Of a stretch of 6,790 nt of DNA, positions 1-5,641 are shown piece by piece. This stretch comes from Betaproteobacteria bacterium. Lineage in GTDB: Bacteria; Pseudomonadota; Gammaproteobacteria; Burkholderiales; SG8-39. Within the stretch, counting starts at the first letter, position 1, and each line of letters starts with the position of its first letter. The notes beneath the pieces are model-generated. The model was not told the origin of the DNA, did not search any database, and saw nothing but the letters and a program-made list of their open reading frames with translations. Location of the stretch: positions 1 through 6,790 of the forward strand of contig VGIE01000126.1 of assembly GCA_016867955.1 (NCBI GenBank), written 5' to 3'. A program made the position numbers and the translations under genes.

Positions 1-40
1 TTTCAGTCAGTTTGGAGGTATGTGCCACGGGACCCCTGTA

Positions 41-65
41 ATAAAGTAATACCGTATTACTATAT
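41..65. promoter_or_regulatory. AT-rich palindrome, candidate operator
   Basis: Positions 45-61 read AGTAATACCGTATTACT, a perfect palindrome with 8-bp arms around a single central C. The symmetry continues outward to 41 and 65 with one mismatched pair (44/62). The element is AT-rich inside strongly GC-rich DNA and lies in a stretch with no supported gene. Dyads of this size and spacing are typical of operators for dimeric regulators (GntR, MarR or TetR type). It may control a leftward gene that begins outside or at the edge of the window. No T-tract follows, so a terminator is less likely. The regulator is unknown. Confidence 0.45.
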
Positions 66-141
66 CACGGCGCACGAATCCCTGCCCGCGATGCCGCGCT
101 CCCGGTCGCCGGACAAGCCGCTTTCGGCGAAGGTTCCTGGG

Positions 142-633
142 CTAGATCGGTAGCGCCGTGGTGCACTTGATCCGCTCCATGGTGAAGCTCGAGCTGACGT
201 CGAAACGCTCGGCGGTCTTGACCAGCTTCTTGTAGCACACGTCATAGCCCTTGATGTCGGACGGCACCACGCGCGGCAGGTAGCCGGTGTCGCCGCTCAT
301 GCGCTCGAACTCGACCACCTCGGGCAACTCCATCACGTTGCGGGAAAAACCGTCGGTCCGGGCGGCGCTGGGCTGATGGGTCCTGATGGCGACGAAGACG
401 GAAATGGGCAGGCCCACGTTTTCCGGCGCACGGACGGCGGCCTGTCTCCTGATTACGCCGCGCTCGCGTAATTCCTGGACGCGCCGCCACTCCGGCGTGA
501 CCGAAAGACCGACACTGTAGGCGATCTGTTATACGGGACTGGTAGCATCGTCCTGCAGCAGGCGCAGGATGGCACGATCGGAGGCATCGAGTGCCGCTGG
601 CTGCGTTATGCTTATGTGGCCTCTCGCATGCAT
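142..633 (-). pseudogene. Lrp/AsnC-family transcriptional regulator, interrupted by an in-frame TAA
   Basis: Read on the minus strand, the frame gives an AsnC/Lrp protein of about 163 codons, the usual family length. The N-terminal helix-turn-helix region (LDASDRAILRLLQDDAT, then QIAYSVGLSVTPEWRRV and an RERGVI turn) is followed by the ligand-binding RAM domain (VGLPISVFVAI, LPEVVEFERMSGDTGYL, DIKGYD, SSSFTMERIK). A TAA at 529-531 interrupts the helix-turn-helix where relatives have a sense codon just before QIA. The frame is the same on both sides, so this is a point nonsense mutation and not a frameshift. The family-typical Cys in 'TPCWRR' is Glu here. The start is uncertain: ATG at 631-633 gives a short leader, while ATA at 607-609 sits where a conventional 'MTQPAALDASDR' start would fall. 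It diverges from the Bug gene at 668 and was probably its local or autogenous regulator. A translated C-terminal fragment would lack DNA binding. Confidence 0.87.
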
Positions 634-667
634 CCTTGAATCTAGCCCTCCATTCTCAGGAGCCCAC

Positions 668-1642
668 GTGTCCCTACTGAACATACTGCGGGTCGCCGCG
701 CTCGCGATGACATTTGGCCTTGCGCCCGCCTTTGTGCATGCGCAGGCCTGGCCTTCGAGACCGGTGCATATCGTCGTGCCCTTCCCGCCCGGACAGGGCG
801 CAGACACGATGATGCGGCTGCTGGCCGAAAAGCTGCCCGCCACGCTGGGCCAGCCCGTGATCGTCGAGAACAAACCGGGCGCCGGCGGCTCGATTGGCAT
901 GGAGCACGTGGCGAAGTCGGCTCCTGATGGCTATACGGTGGTGATGGCGGGCAGCGGCCCGACCAGCATAAGCCCGACGTTGCAGAAGCTGCCCTATGAC
1001 ACGACGAAGAGCTTCGACCCGGTCACCGCAGTGGCCTCGGTGGCGCAGGTGTTCATGGTGAACCCGTCGTTCGAAGCGAAGAACCTGCGCGAAATGATCG
1101 CCTACGCCCGCGCCAAGCCAGGTGTGCTGAACTACGGATCATCGGGCCAGGGCACTACCCAGCACCTGTTCGTCGAGCACTTCGCCTCCATGGCCGGCAT
1201 CAAGCTCACGCATATTCCGTACAAAGGCGCAGGCCCGGCGATGCAGGATCTCTTGGGCGGCCAGATCCCGTTCATCTCCGATACCGTTACCGCGGCCATC
1301 CCGCAGGTGAAGTCGGGCAAGGTGCGCGCCATCGCCATCACCTCTGCTAGGCGCTCGAAACTGCTGCCGGACGTGCCGACCCTGGACGAGCAGGGGCTGA
1401 AGGGTTACGAAGCGATTGGCTGGATCGGCATCCTCGCCCCGGCAGGCTCGCCCGCGGCCGCGCTCGACCGCCTGTCCGCCGAGACCCAGAAGGTCATCGA
1501 CCAGCCGGACATGGAAAAGCGCATGGCCGACCTCGGCCTTGTGCCGATGGAGCAGACGCGTGAAAAATTCCGCGACTTCATCCGCTCGGAAATCCAGAAG
1601 TGGGTCAAGGTCATCGCCGCCGCCGGCGTGAAGGTGGAGTAG
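668..1642 (+). CDS. Bug-family tripartite tricarboxylate transporter substrate-binding protein
   Basis: Periplasmic solute-binding protein of the Bug/TctC family (324 aa, typical length). These proteins capture small carboxylates or related metabolites for TctAB-type permeases or for sensing. I chose GTG at 668 because AGGAG lies at 658-662 with 5-nt spacing and because the resulting N-terminus is a clean signal peptide (hydrophobic core LRVAALAMTFGLAPAF, likely cleavage VHA|QAWP after residue 25). An in-frame extension to 569 would be antisense to the regulator's N-terminus. Family hallmarks follow in order: WPSRPVHIVVPFPPG, GADTMMRLLAEKL, VIVENKPGAGGSIG, VAKSAPDGYT, LNYGSSGQGT, HIPYKGAGPAMQDLLGGQI, SGKVRAIAITS and LPDVPTLDEQG. 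The frame is undamaged. It is the first gene of the cluster, ending 5 nt before the M19 gene. No TctA/TctB genes lie in the window, so it may be an orphan receptor. The ligand cannot be read from the sequence. Confidence 0.95.
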   Translation: MSLLNILRVAALAMTFGLAPAFVHAQAWPSRPVHIVVPFPPGQGADTMMRLLAEKLPATLGQPVIVENKPGAGGSIGMEHVAKSAPDGYTVVMAGSGPTSISPTLQKLPYDTTKSFDPVTAVASVAQVFMVNPSFEAKNLREMIAYARAKPGVLNYGSSGQGTTQHLFVEHFASMAGIKLTHIPYKGAGPAMQDLLGGQIPFISDTVTAAIPQVKSGKVRAIAITSARRSKLLPDVPTLDEQGLKGYEAIGWIGILAPAGSPAAALDRLSAETQKVIDQPDMEKRMADLGLVPMEQTREKFRDFIRSEIQKWVKVIAAAGVKVE

Positions 1643-1647
1643 GCACG

Positions 1648-2649
1648 ATGGATGTCAACCAGGCGGGACAGGTGTTCCGAGCAGCCATCGTCTTCGACGC
1701 GCTCAACATCTGCAATTTCTCGCCGGAGATCTTCCGCGCCTGGCGCCAGGGCGGCTACACAGGCGTCTCCACCACCTGCGGGGTATGGGAGAACTTCGAA
1801 GGCGCCATCGCCAACGTGGTGCAATGGAAAAAGTGGTTCGACGCGCACCCCGACCTGCTGCTGCAGGTGCATACCACCGAGGACTTTCGCCGCGCCAAGC
1901 GCGAAGGCCGCACCGGCGTCGTGCTGTCCTGGCAGAACACCGCCGGCGTCGAGGACCGGCTCGATTACCTGCGCGTGTTCCGCGACCTCGGCGTGCGCAT
2001 CATGCAGCTCGCCTACAACACGCAGAACTATTCCGGCGCCGGCTACCTCGAGATCCGCGACGGCGGCGTCACCGGCTTTGGCCGCGAGGTGCTGGACGAG
2101 ATGGCGAAGCTCGGCATCGTGTGCGACCTGTCGCATGTCGGCGCGCAGACCACCGCCGACACCATTGACTATGCCAAGAAGCCCCCCTGCTTCACCCACG
2201 TGCTGCCAGCCGCACTCAAGAAATCGGCCCGCAACAAGACCGACGACGAGATGAAGGCCCTGGCGGCCAGGGGCGGCATGATCGGGATTTCCCTGTTCGG
2301 CCCGGCGATGAAGAACGGCAACGACTCCACCATCGAGGATTATGTCGATGCCATGGAACATGTCATCGCGCTGGTGGGCGAGGATCATGTCGGCATCGGC
2401 ACCGATTTCAGCCAGGGCCATCCGCGCCCGGGCCCCTTCCTCGAAGCGGTGAACAAGGACAAGGGTTACGCGCGCGAGATCACCAGCTTCGGCCACAGCG
2501 TAGTGAAGAAGCCGGCTGGCATCGAGCGCATCGAGGACGTGCCCAATCTCGCCGGCGTCATGGCGAAACGTGGCTGGAATGAAACGACGATGAAGAAGGT
2601 GCTGGGCGAGAACTGGCTGCGCTACCTGAAGTCCGTCTGGGGCGCCTAG
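1648..2649 (+). CDS. Peptidase M19 (membrane dipeptidase/renal dipeptidase) family protein with altered metal ligands
   Basis: This 333-aa protein has the M19 amidohydrolase-type TIM-barrel fold, as in renal dipeptidase, which hydrolyses dipeptides with a binuclear zinc centre. Matching blocks include VFDALN (15-20), VVLSWQNTAG (91-100), LGIVCDLSHVG (156-165), PPCFTHVLP (179-187), RNKTDDEMKAL (195-205), GGMIGISLFGP (209-219), VGIGTDFSQG (248-257), NLAGVMAKRGW and VLGENWLR. Residues equivalent to human His198, His219, Arg230 and Asp288 are present as H163, H184, R195 and D253. The N-terminal HxD metal ligands are replaced (L19 and I21), and the bridging Glu appears to be Gln (Q96). Ordinary binuclear zinc dipeptidase chemistry is therefore doubtful. 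There is no signal peptide, so it is probably cytoplasmic. The ATG follows the Bug gene by 5 nt and its stop precedes the UroD-like gene by 3 nt, indicating co-translation. Substrate unknown. Confidence 0.92.
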   Translation: MDVNQAGQVFRAAIVFDALNICNFSPEIFRAWRQGGYTGVSTTCGVWENFEGAIANVVQWKKWFDAHPDLLLQVHTTEDFRRAKREGRTGVVLSWQNTAGVEDRLDYLRVFRDLGVRIMQLAYNTQNYSGAGYLEIRDGGVTGFGREVLDEMAKLGIVCDLSHVGAQTTADTIDYAKKPPCFTHVLPAALKKSARNKTDDEMKALAARGGMIGISLFGPAMKNGNDSTIEDYVDAMEHVIALVGEDHVGIGTDFSQGHPRPGPFLEAVNKDKGYAREITSFGHSVVKKPAGIERIEDVPNLAGVMAKRGWNETTMKKVLGENWLRYLKSVWGA

Positions 2650-2652
2650 ACC

Positions 2653-3738
2653 ATGGCCACGCAGCCTTCACACAATGCTCCCTTGGACCCGCGCACCGGC
2701 ACCGGCATGGCACGGCGCGAGCGCCTTGGTGCCGCGCTGGCCGGGGCACGCGTCGACCGCGTGCCGGTGAGCGCCTGGGGGCACTTCTTCACCGATGAGG
2801 TGGACCCTGACCGTTTCATCGCCGCCACCCTGGCCTTCCAGGAACGCTACGACTGGGATTTCCTGAAGGTGCATTCGCGCGCCAGCTACCACGTCGAAGG
2901 CTGGGGTTTTACCTACGCGCGCTCGAACGATCCCGCCAAGGGGCATGTCTGCACCGGGCACCCGATTGCCACGGCCGCCGACTGGCGCAAGCTCAGGCCC
3001 CTTGACCCCGACTCGACGGCCTTGGCTGAACAGTTGCGAATCCTGGAGCGGCTGAAGAAGGCAGTCGGCACCGAACTGCCGGTGATCATGACCGTGTTCT
3101 CTCCCCTCGATATCGCCGAAAAGCTGATCGACCGCGATTCGGCGATGCTGAAACGCCACATCGACGAGGACCCGGCCGCACTGGAAGCGGCGCTCGATGC
3201 CATCGCCCGCACCTTCGCACCCTTCGTGCGCGAAGTGGTGCGGCTCGGCGCCGACGGCATCTATTTCTCCACTAAATGGGCGAACAACGTCAAGCTGTCG
3301 GCGGCGCAGTACCAGCGCCTGGTGCGCTCGTACGACCTCGCCGTGCTGGAAGAAGCGAAGCCGATGTGGTGCAACCTGCTGCACTTGTGCGAGGACCACG
3401 TGCAGTTGTCGGCGATGGCCGACTATCCGGTGCAGGTGTTTCACTGGGACACCCATGCAGGACACAACCCCAGCTTTCCGCAGGGCAAGCCGTTGTTGCG
3501 AACCGGACCGCCTCGGTTGTCCGCTCGGGCGATGGGCGGCGGGGTCGACCCGGAAACGCTCGCCACCGGCACGCCGGCCGAAGTCGAGACCAGGGCCATT
3601 CGCTCCATCCGCCAGATCGGCGGGCGCGGTCTCGTGCTCGGCCCCGGGTGTTCGGTGCAGATGGCGAAGACTCCCCCTGAGAACCTGTTTGCCTTGCGAC
3701 GCTCGCCCGCGCTTGCCGCGCTGGAAATGCAGCACTGA
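2653..3738 (+). CDS. Uroporphyrinogen decarboxylase (UroD/MtaA-like) superfamily protein
   Basis: This 361-aa protein belongs to the UroD superfamily, which includes true HemE and zinc-dependent methyltransferases acting on corrinoid or thiol cofactors (MtaA, MtbA, CmuA). It starts with the family block RRERLGAALAGARVDRVPVSAWGH (21-44) and has VIMTVFSPLDIAEKL (144-158), FVREVVRLGADGIYFSTKWA (191-210), and the C-terminal GGGVDPETLATGTP and GGRGLVLGPGCSVQ-PPENL. It lacks the HemE N-terminal 'RPPVWxMRQAGR' signature, so haem synthesis is unlikely. H244-x-C246 (LHLC) plus C333 (GPGC) match the HxC...C zinc site of MtaA/MtbA-type methyltransferases. ATG 2653 lies 3 nt after the M19 stop and is probably translationally coupled; a second ATG at 2707 has no clear ribosome binding site. 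No signal peptide, so cytoplasmic. The reaction is unassigned; a methyl transfer or a decarboxylation are the family precedents. Confidence 0.9.
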   Translation: MATQPSHNAPLDPRTGTGMARRERLGAALAGARVDRVPVSAWGHFFTDEVDPDRFIAATLAFQERYDWDFLKVHSRASYHVEGWGFTYARSNDPAKGHVCTGHPIATAADWRKLRPLDPDSTALAEQLRILERLKKAVGTELPVIMTVFSPLDIAEKLIDRDSAMLKRHIDEDPAALEAALDAIARTFAPFVREVVRLGADGIYFSTKWANNVKLSAAQYQRLVRSYDLAVLEEAKPMWCNLLHLCEDHVQLSAMADYPVQVFHWDTHAGHNPSFPQGKPLLRTGPPRLSARAMGGGVDPETLATGTPAEVETRAIRSIRQIGGRGLVLGPGCSVQMAKTPPENLFALRRSPALAALEMQH

Positions 3739-3744
3739 CCTATC

Positions 3745-3758
3745 GGAGCAACGCCATC
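3745..3758 (+). promoter_or_regulatory. Shine-Dalgarno and ATC start site of the DUF3088 gene
   Basis: GGAG at 3745-3748 is followed by a 7-nt spacer and ATC at 3756-3758. The codons after ATC (PRDRLFSLKPGY) match the usual N-terminus of DUF3088 proteins, where the first codon is normally ATG. The ribosome binding site therefore marks ATC as the start, or as a start lost by a G-to-C change. Confidence 0.6.
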
Positions 3759-4118
3759 CCACGCGACCGCCTGTTTTCCCTCAAGCCCGGCTACATGGAC
3801 GGCGGCGAGGGCCCGTTCTACTGCCCGGGCTCGCTCAAGCTGGAAGGCCTGCTCTCCTACTTTCCGCAACTGCGCCACGCCCTCGATGTGCAGTACATCG
3901 AGTTCCCGCGGCCGCGCAAGGTGCTGGTGGACCTTCTCGGTGAAGAATACCAAGGTGCACCGGTGCTGGTACTGGGCCTACCCGCACCGGCGCAGGCCGA
4001 TCGCTCCATCCTCAAGCGCCACGGCGAGGTCGAGTTCGTGAACGGCTCCGACAACATCCTGGCCTACCTCTCCGCCGTCTACGGCTTGCCCAGCGATCAT
4101 CATCGCAAACGTGGATAG
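3756..4118 (+). CDS. DUF3088 family protein (thioredoxin/GST-N-like fold)
   Basis: This protein of about 120 aa resembles the DUF3088 family: PRDRLFSLKPGY, then FYCPGSLKLEGLLSYFPQL, LDVQYIEFPRPRKVLVDLLGEEYQGAPVLVL, and a GST-like end, FVNGSDNILAYLSAVYGLP. C23-P-G-S26 resembles a glutaredoxin/omega-GST CPxS motif; many relatives, as I recall them, have a second Cys nearby that is absent here. This suggests a thiol redox or glutathione-related role, but the family has no established function that I know. I start it at ATC 3756 because homology and a correctly spaced GGAG both point there; the first ATG (3795) would remove 13 conserved residues and lacks a good ribosome binding site. The SD sits just past the UroD-like stop (3738), so the gene belongs to the same operon. 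The frame is otherwise undamaged to TAG at 4116-4118. Confidence 0.78.
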   Translation: MPRDRLFSLKPGYMDGGEGPFYCPGSLKLEGLLSYFPQLRHALDVQYIEFPRPRKVLVDLLGEEYQGAPVLVLGLPAPAQADRSILKRHGEVEFVNGSDNILAYLSAVYGLPSDHHRKRG

Positions 4119-4159
4119 CTGTCCACCAGCTCGACCATCAAGAGCATATTGTTATTAAC

Positions 4160-4172
4160 GGAGGTCATCATC
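4160..4172 (+). promoter_or_regulatory. Strong Shine-Dalgarno and ATC start site of ridA
   Basis: GGAGGT at 4160-4165 is a near-perfect anti-SD match, followed by ATC at 4167 and again at 4170. The codons after 4170 (KTIQTSDAPAAIGPYSQ) match the standard RidA N-terminus, so ATC 4170-4172 occupies the position of the expected ATG. An in-frame TTG at 4149 is the only conventional alternative nearby and lies upstream of this SD. An AT-rich stretch (4146-4158) just upstream might hold a -10 element, but none is convincing. Confidence 0.6.
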
Positions 4173-4544
4173 AAGACAATCCAGACCAGCGACGCACCCG
4201 CCGCCATCGGGCCCTACTCGCAGGCCATCGTTGTCGACAAGTTGGTGTTCTGCTCCGGCCAGATCCCGCTCACGCCGCAGGGCGAACTTGCCGCCGCCGA
4301 CATCGAGACGCAGGCCGAGCAGGTGTTCCGCAACATCCGCGCCATCCTCAAGGAGGCGGGCGCCGACCTTGGCAGCGTGGTGAAGGCCACGGTGTTCGTG
4401 AACGACCTCAACGACTTCGGCAAGCTGAACACGGTCTATGAGCGAAATTTCGGTGCCCACAAGCCGGCGCGCTCCACCGTGGAGGTGTCGCGCCTGCCGC
4501 GTGACGTGCTGGTCGAGATCGAGGTCATCGCACGCCTGCCGTAG
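4170..4544 (+). CDS. ridA: RidA/YjgF/UK114 family 2-iminobutanoate/2-iminopropanoate deaminase
   Basis: RidA proteins are small cytosolic trimers that hydrolyse reactive enamine/imine intermediates from PLP enzymes and so protect those enzymes from 2-aminoacrylate damage. The 124-aa product shows the full family signature: AAIGPYSQAI (11-20), FCSGQIPLTPQGEL (27-40), QAEQVFRNIRAILKEAGADL (48-67), VVKATVFVNDLNDF (70-83), and ARSTVEVSRLPRDVLVEIEVIA (100-121). R101 corresponds to the substrate-carboxylate-binding Arg105 of E. coli RidA, and E118 to the conserved C-terminal Glu. Everything needed for activity is visible. The start is ATC where ATG is expected, with a strong GGAGGT in front; a TTG start at 4149 would add 7 residues. 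It follows DUF3088 after 51 nt and is the last gene of the rightward cluster, convergent with the flavoprotein pseudogene at 4595. No terminator is visible between them. Confidence 0.88.
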   Translation: MKTIQTSDAPAAIGPYSQAIVVDKLVFCSGQIPLTPQGELAAADIETQAEQVFRNIRAILKEAGADLGSVVKATVFVNDLNDFGKLNTVYERNFGAHKPARSTVEVSRLPRDVLVEIEVIARLP

Positions 4545-4594
4545 CGGCAAGGGGCAGCGCGCGACCTGCCATAGGCTCGGCATCTGGCGTGCGG

Positions 4595-4966
4595 TCAGGC
4601 CGCCATCTCTGCCGCGTGCCCCGACGACCACGCCTACTGGAAATTGTGGTCGCCCTGCCAGCCGGCGAAGTCCATCACTTAGCCGATGAAATACAGTCCC
4701 GGAACGTCGCAGGCGTGCATGGCCCGCTGCGACAGCGTCGAACGCGCGAAATGCGGATCGCGCGAAATGAAGGCCTCGGGCCTGCAGTCGAGGTTGGTGA
4801 AATTGCAGCGCCCGCTGCCGGAGATGCGGTTCTTCTCGGCGAGTTTCTCCACATGGTCGATGAGCAGCACGCGCCGGCCGCGCTGGCCGGCGGTGGCCGC
4901 GCACAGCATTCCAGCGACGCCAGCGCCGATGATGATGACGTCAAGATCCGTCGCCTGTACTAGCAT
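4595..4966 (-). pseudogene. HI0933-like NAD(P)/FAD-dependent oxidoreductase, internally deleted and with two nonsense codons
   Basis: The minus-strand frame starts MLVQATDLDVIIIGAG with a Rossmann GxGxxG FAD-binding motif (GAGVAG, 14-19), then AATAGQRGRRVLLIDH and the family motif ISGSGRCNFTN (48-58), RPEAF and DPHFARSTLSQ. After residue 80 it jumps directly to the C-terminal block (DVPGLYFIG) of the HI0933/BaiN-type family, whose members are about 400 aa, so roughly 270 codons are missing (junction near 4720-4735). Reading on in the same frame gives TAA (4679-4681) where relatives have the Glu of 'FIGEVVD', then VMDFAGWQGDHNFQ, then TAG (4634-4636) where relatives have Trp (NFQWAWSSG), then AWSSGHAAEMAA and TGA at 4595-4597. 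The remnant is clearly dead: it has lost the FAD-domain insertion, and the C-terminal block has drifted. It diverges from the VOC gene and converges on ridA. Confidence 0.88.
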
Positions 4967-5044
4967 GGCGGCAGGCTACAGGAAGAGGGGAAGAGAAGAA
5001 GCGGGGCCGCACGCGCCGCCGGCGCTTCATCCGCCAGGGCTGGG

Positions 5045-5051
5045 TTATAGT
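5045..5051 (+). promoter_or_regulatory. Possible -10 element upstream of the VOC gene
   Basis: The 188-nt divergent gap between the flavoprotein remnant and the VOC gene (4967-5154) is GC-rich except for GGGTTATAGTTGC. TATAGT (5046-5051) differs from TATAAT at one position. I see no good -35 hexamer at 16-18 nt, so this is only a candidate promoter for the VOC-ppk2 transcript, which would have a leader of about 100 nt. The rest of the gap shows no small gene I can support. Confidence 0.27.
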
Positions 5052-5154
5052 TGCCGCGACCGCACTGCACCGCGGCCGGTACATGGTGCGGAGTAAGAAC
5101 CGCGGCCGCGCAGCAGGCATCCGGAAACCGAATCAGGACATCGAGGACACCAAC

Positions 5155-5625
5155 ATGCCCATCAAGGCGCGATATGCCCACACCAACATGATTGTCAACG
5201 ACCTGGAACGCATGGTCGCGTTCTACCGGGACGTGTTTGGCTTCACCGACGCCGAACCGGAGCGCTCCCAGTCGGCGCCGGCGCTGGAAAAGCTCACTGG
5301 CATTGCCGGCGCCGCCATCCGAGTTCAGCACCTGCGCTACCCCGGCGACACCGGCAGCCAGGGCCCGACCCTGGAGATCATCTGCTACCAGCAGCAGTTG
5401 CCACATGACAAGCCGGCCGCCAACCGGCCGGGTTTCCGCCACATGTGCTTCACTGTGGAAGACGTGGATGCCGCGTTCGCTGCGGTGATCGCCGCGGGCG
5501 GCAGCAGCCTGGGCGAAGTGGCGCGCACGGAGAATCCCCGTGCCTGGAACCACATCGTCTATGCCATCGACCCCGAAGGCAACATCCTCGAGCTGCTTAA
5601 CAAGACGCTGAAGCCACAGGCCTGA
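5155..5625 (+). CDS. VOC (vicinal oxygen chelate)/glyoxalase-fold family protein
   Basis: A 156-aa protein with two beta-alpha-beta-beta-beta modules typical of glyoxalase/bleomycin-resistance/extradiol dioxygenase superfamily enzymes. Module one runs YAHTNMIVNDLERMVAFYRDVFGF to LEIICY; module two runs GFRHMCFTVEDVDAAFAAVIAAGG to YAIDPEGNILELLN. The four expected metal-ligand positions are occupied: H9, E74, H96 and E146, so a divalent-metal enzyme is plausible. It resembles lactoylglutathione-lyase or methylmalonyl-CoA-epimerase type members, but the substrate cannot be assigned. ATG 5155 is supported by GAGGA at 5143-5147 with 7-nt spacing, and by the family pattern of a short lead before the first His. 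The frame is intact, in contrast to both neighbours. The ppk2 remnant starts 16 nt downstream, so the two were probably co-transcribed. Soluble, no signal peptide. Confidence 0.92.
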   Translation: MPIKARYAHTNMIVNDLERMVAFYRDVFGFTDAEPERSQSAPALEKLTGIAGAAIRVQHLRYPGDTGSQGPTLEIICYQQQLPHDKPAANRPGFRHMCFTVEDVDAAFAAVIAAGGSSLGEVARTENPRAWNHIVYAIDPEGNILELLNKTLKPQA

Positions 5626-5641
5626 GCGCAGGGGACACCAA

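Noticed and set aside
1..28. Leftward gene starting at GTG 26-28, or a short plus-strand peptide from ATG 20
   Set aside because: Only nine codons of the leftward frame are visible and they match nothing I recognise. The plus-strand peptide ends after nine codons.
569..667. N-terminal extension of the Bug protein to ATG 569
   Set aside because: The extension is antisense to the regulator's N-terminus and would bury the signal peptide. The GTG at 668 has AGGAG at proper spacing.
1405..3762. Long minus-strand open frames of about 363 aa at 1405-2496 and 2668-3762
   Set aside because: They lie antisense to the Bug, M19 and UroD-like genes, which have clear family motifs. The antisense products are rich in Ala/Gly/Arg/His with no recognisable domain, as expected from GC-rich codon bias.
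4111..4126. Hairpin GTGGA...TCCAC at the end of the DUF3088 gene
   Set aside because: A 5-bp stem with no T-tract; chance is an adequate explanation.
4537..4549. Hairpin TGCCG-TAG-CGGCA at the ridA stop as a terminator
   Set aside because: The stem is only 5 bp and there is no T-tract after it.
4155..4904. Minus-strand 249-aa frame across ridA and the flavoprotein remnant
   Set aside because: It overlaps two regions explained by real homology in other frames and shows no domain of its own.
5069..5108. 10-bp repeat ACCGCGGCCG at 5069-5078 and 5099-5108
   Set aside because: Too short and GC-rich to be meaningful in this base composition without a wider repeat pattern.
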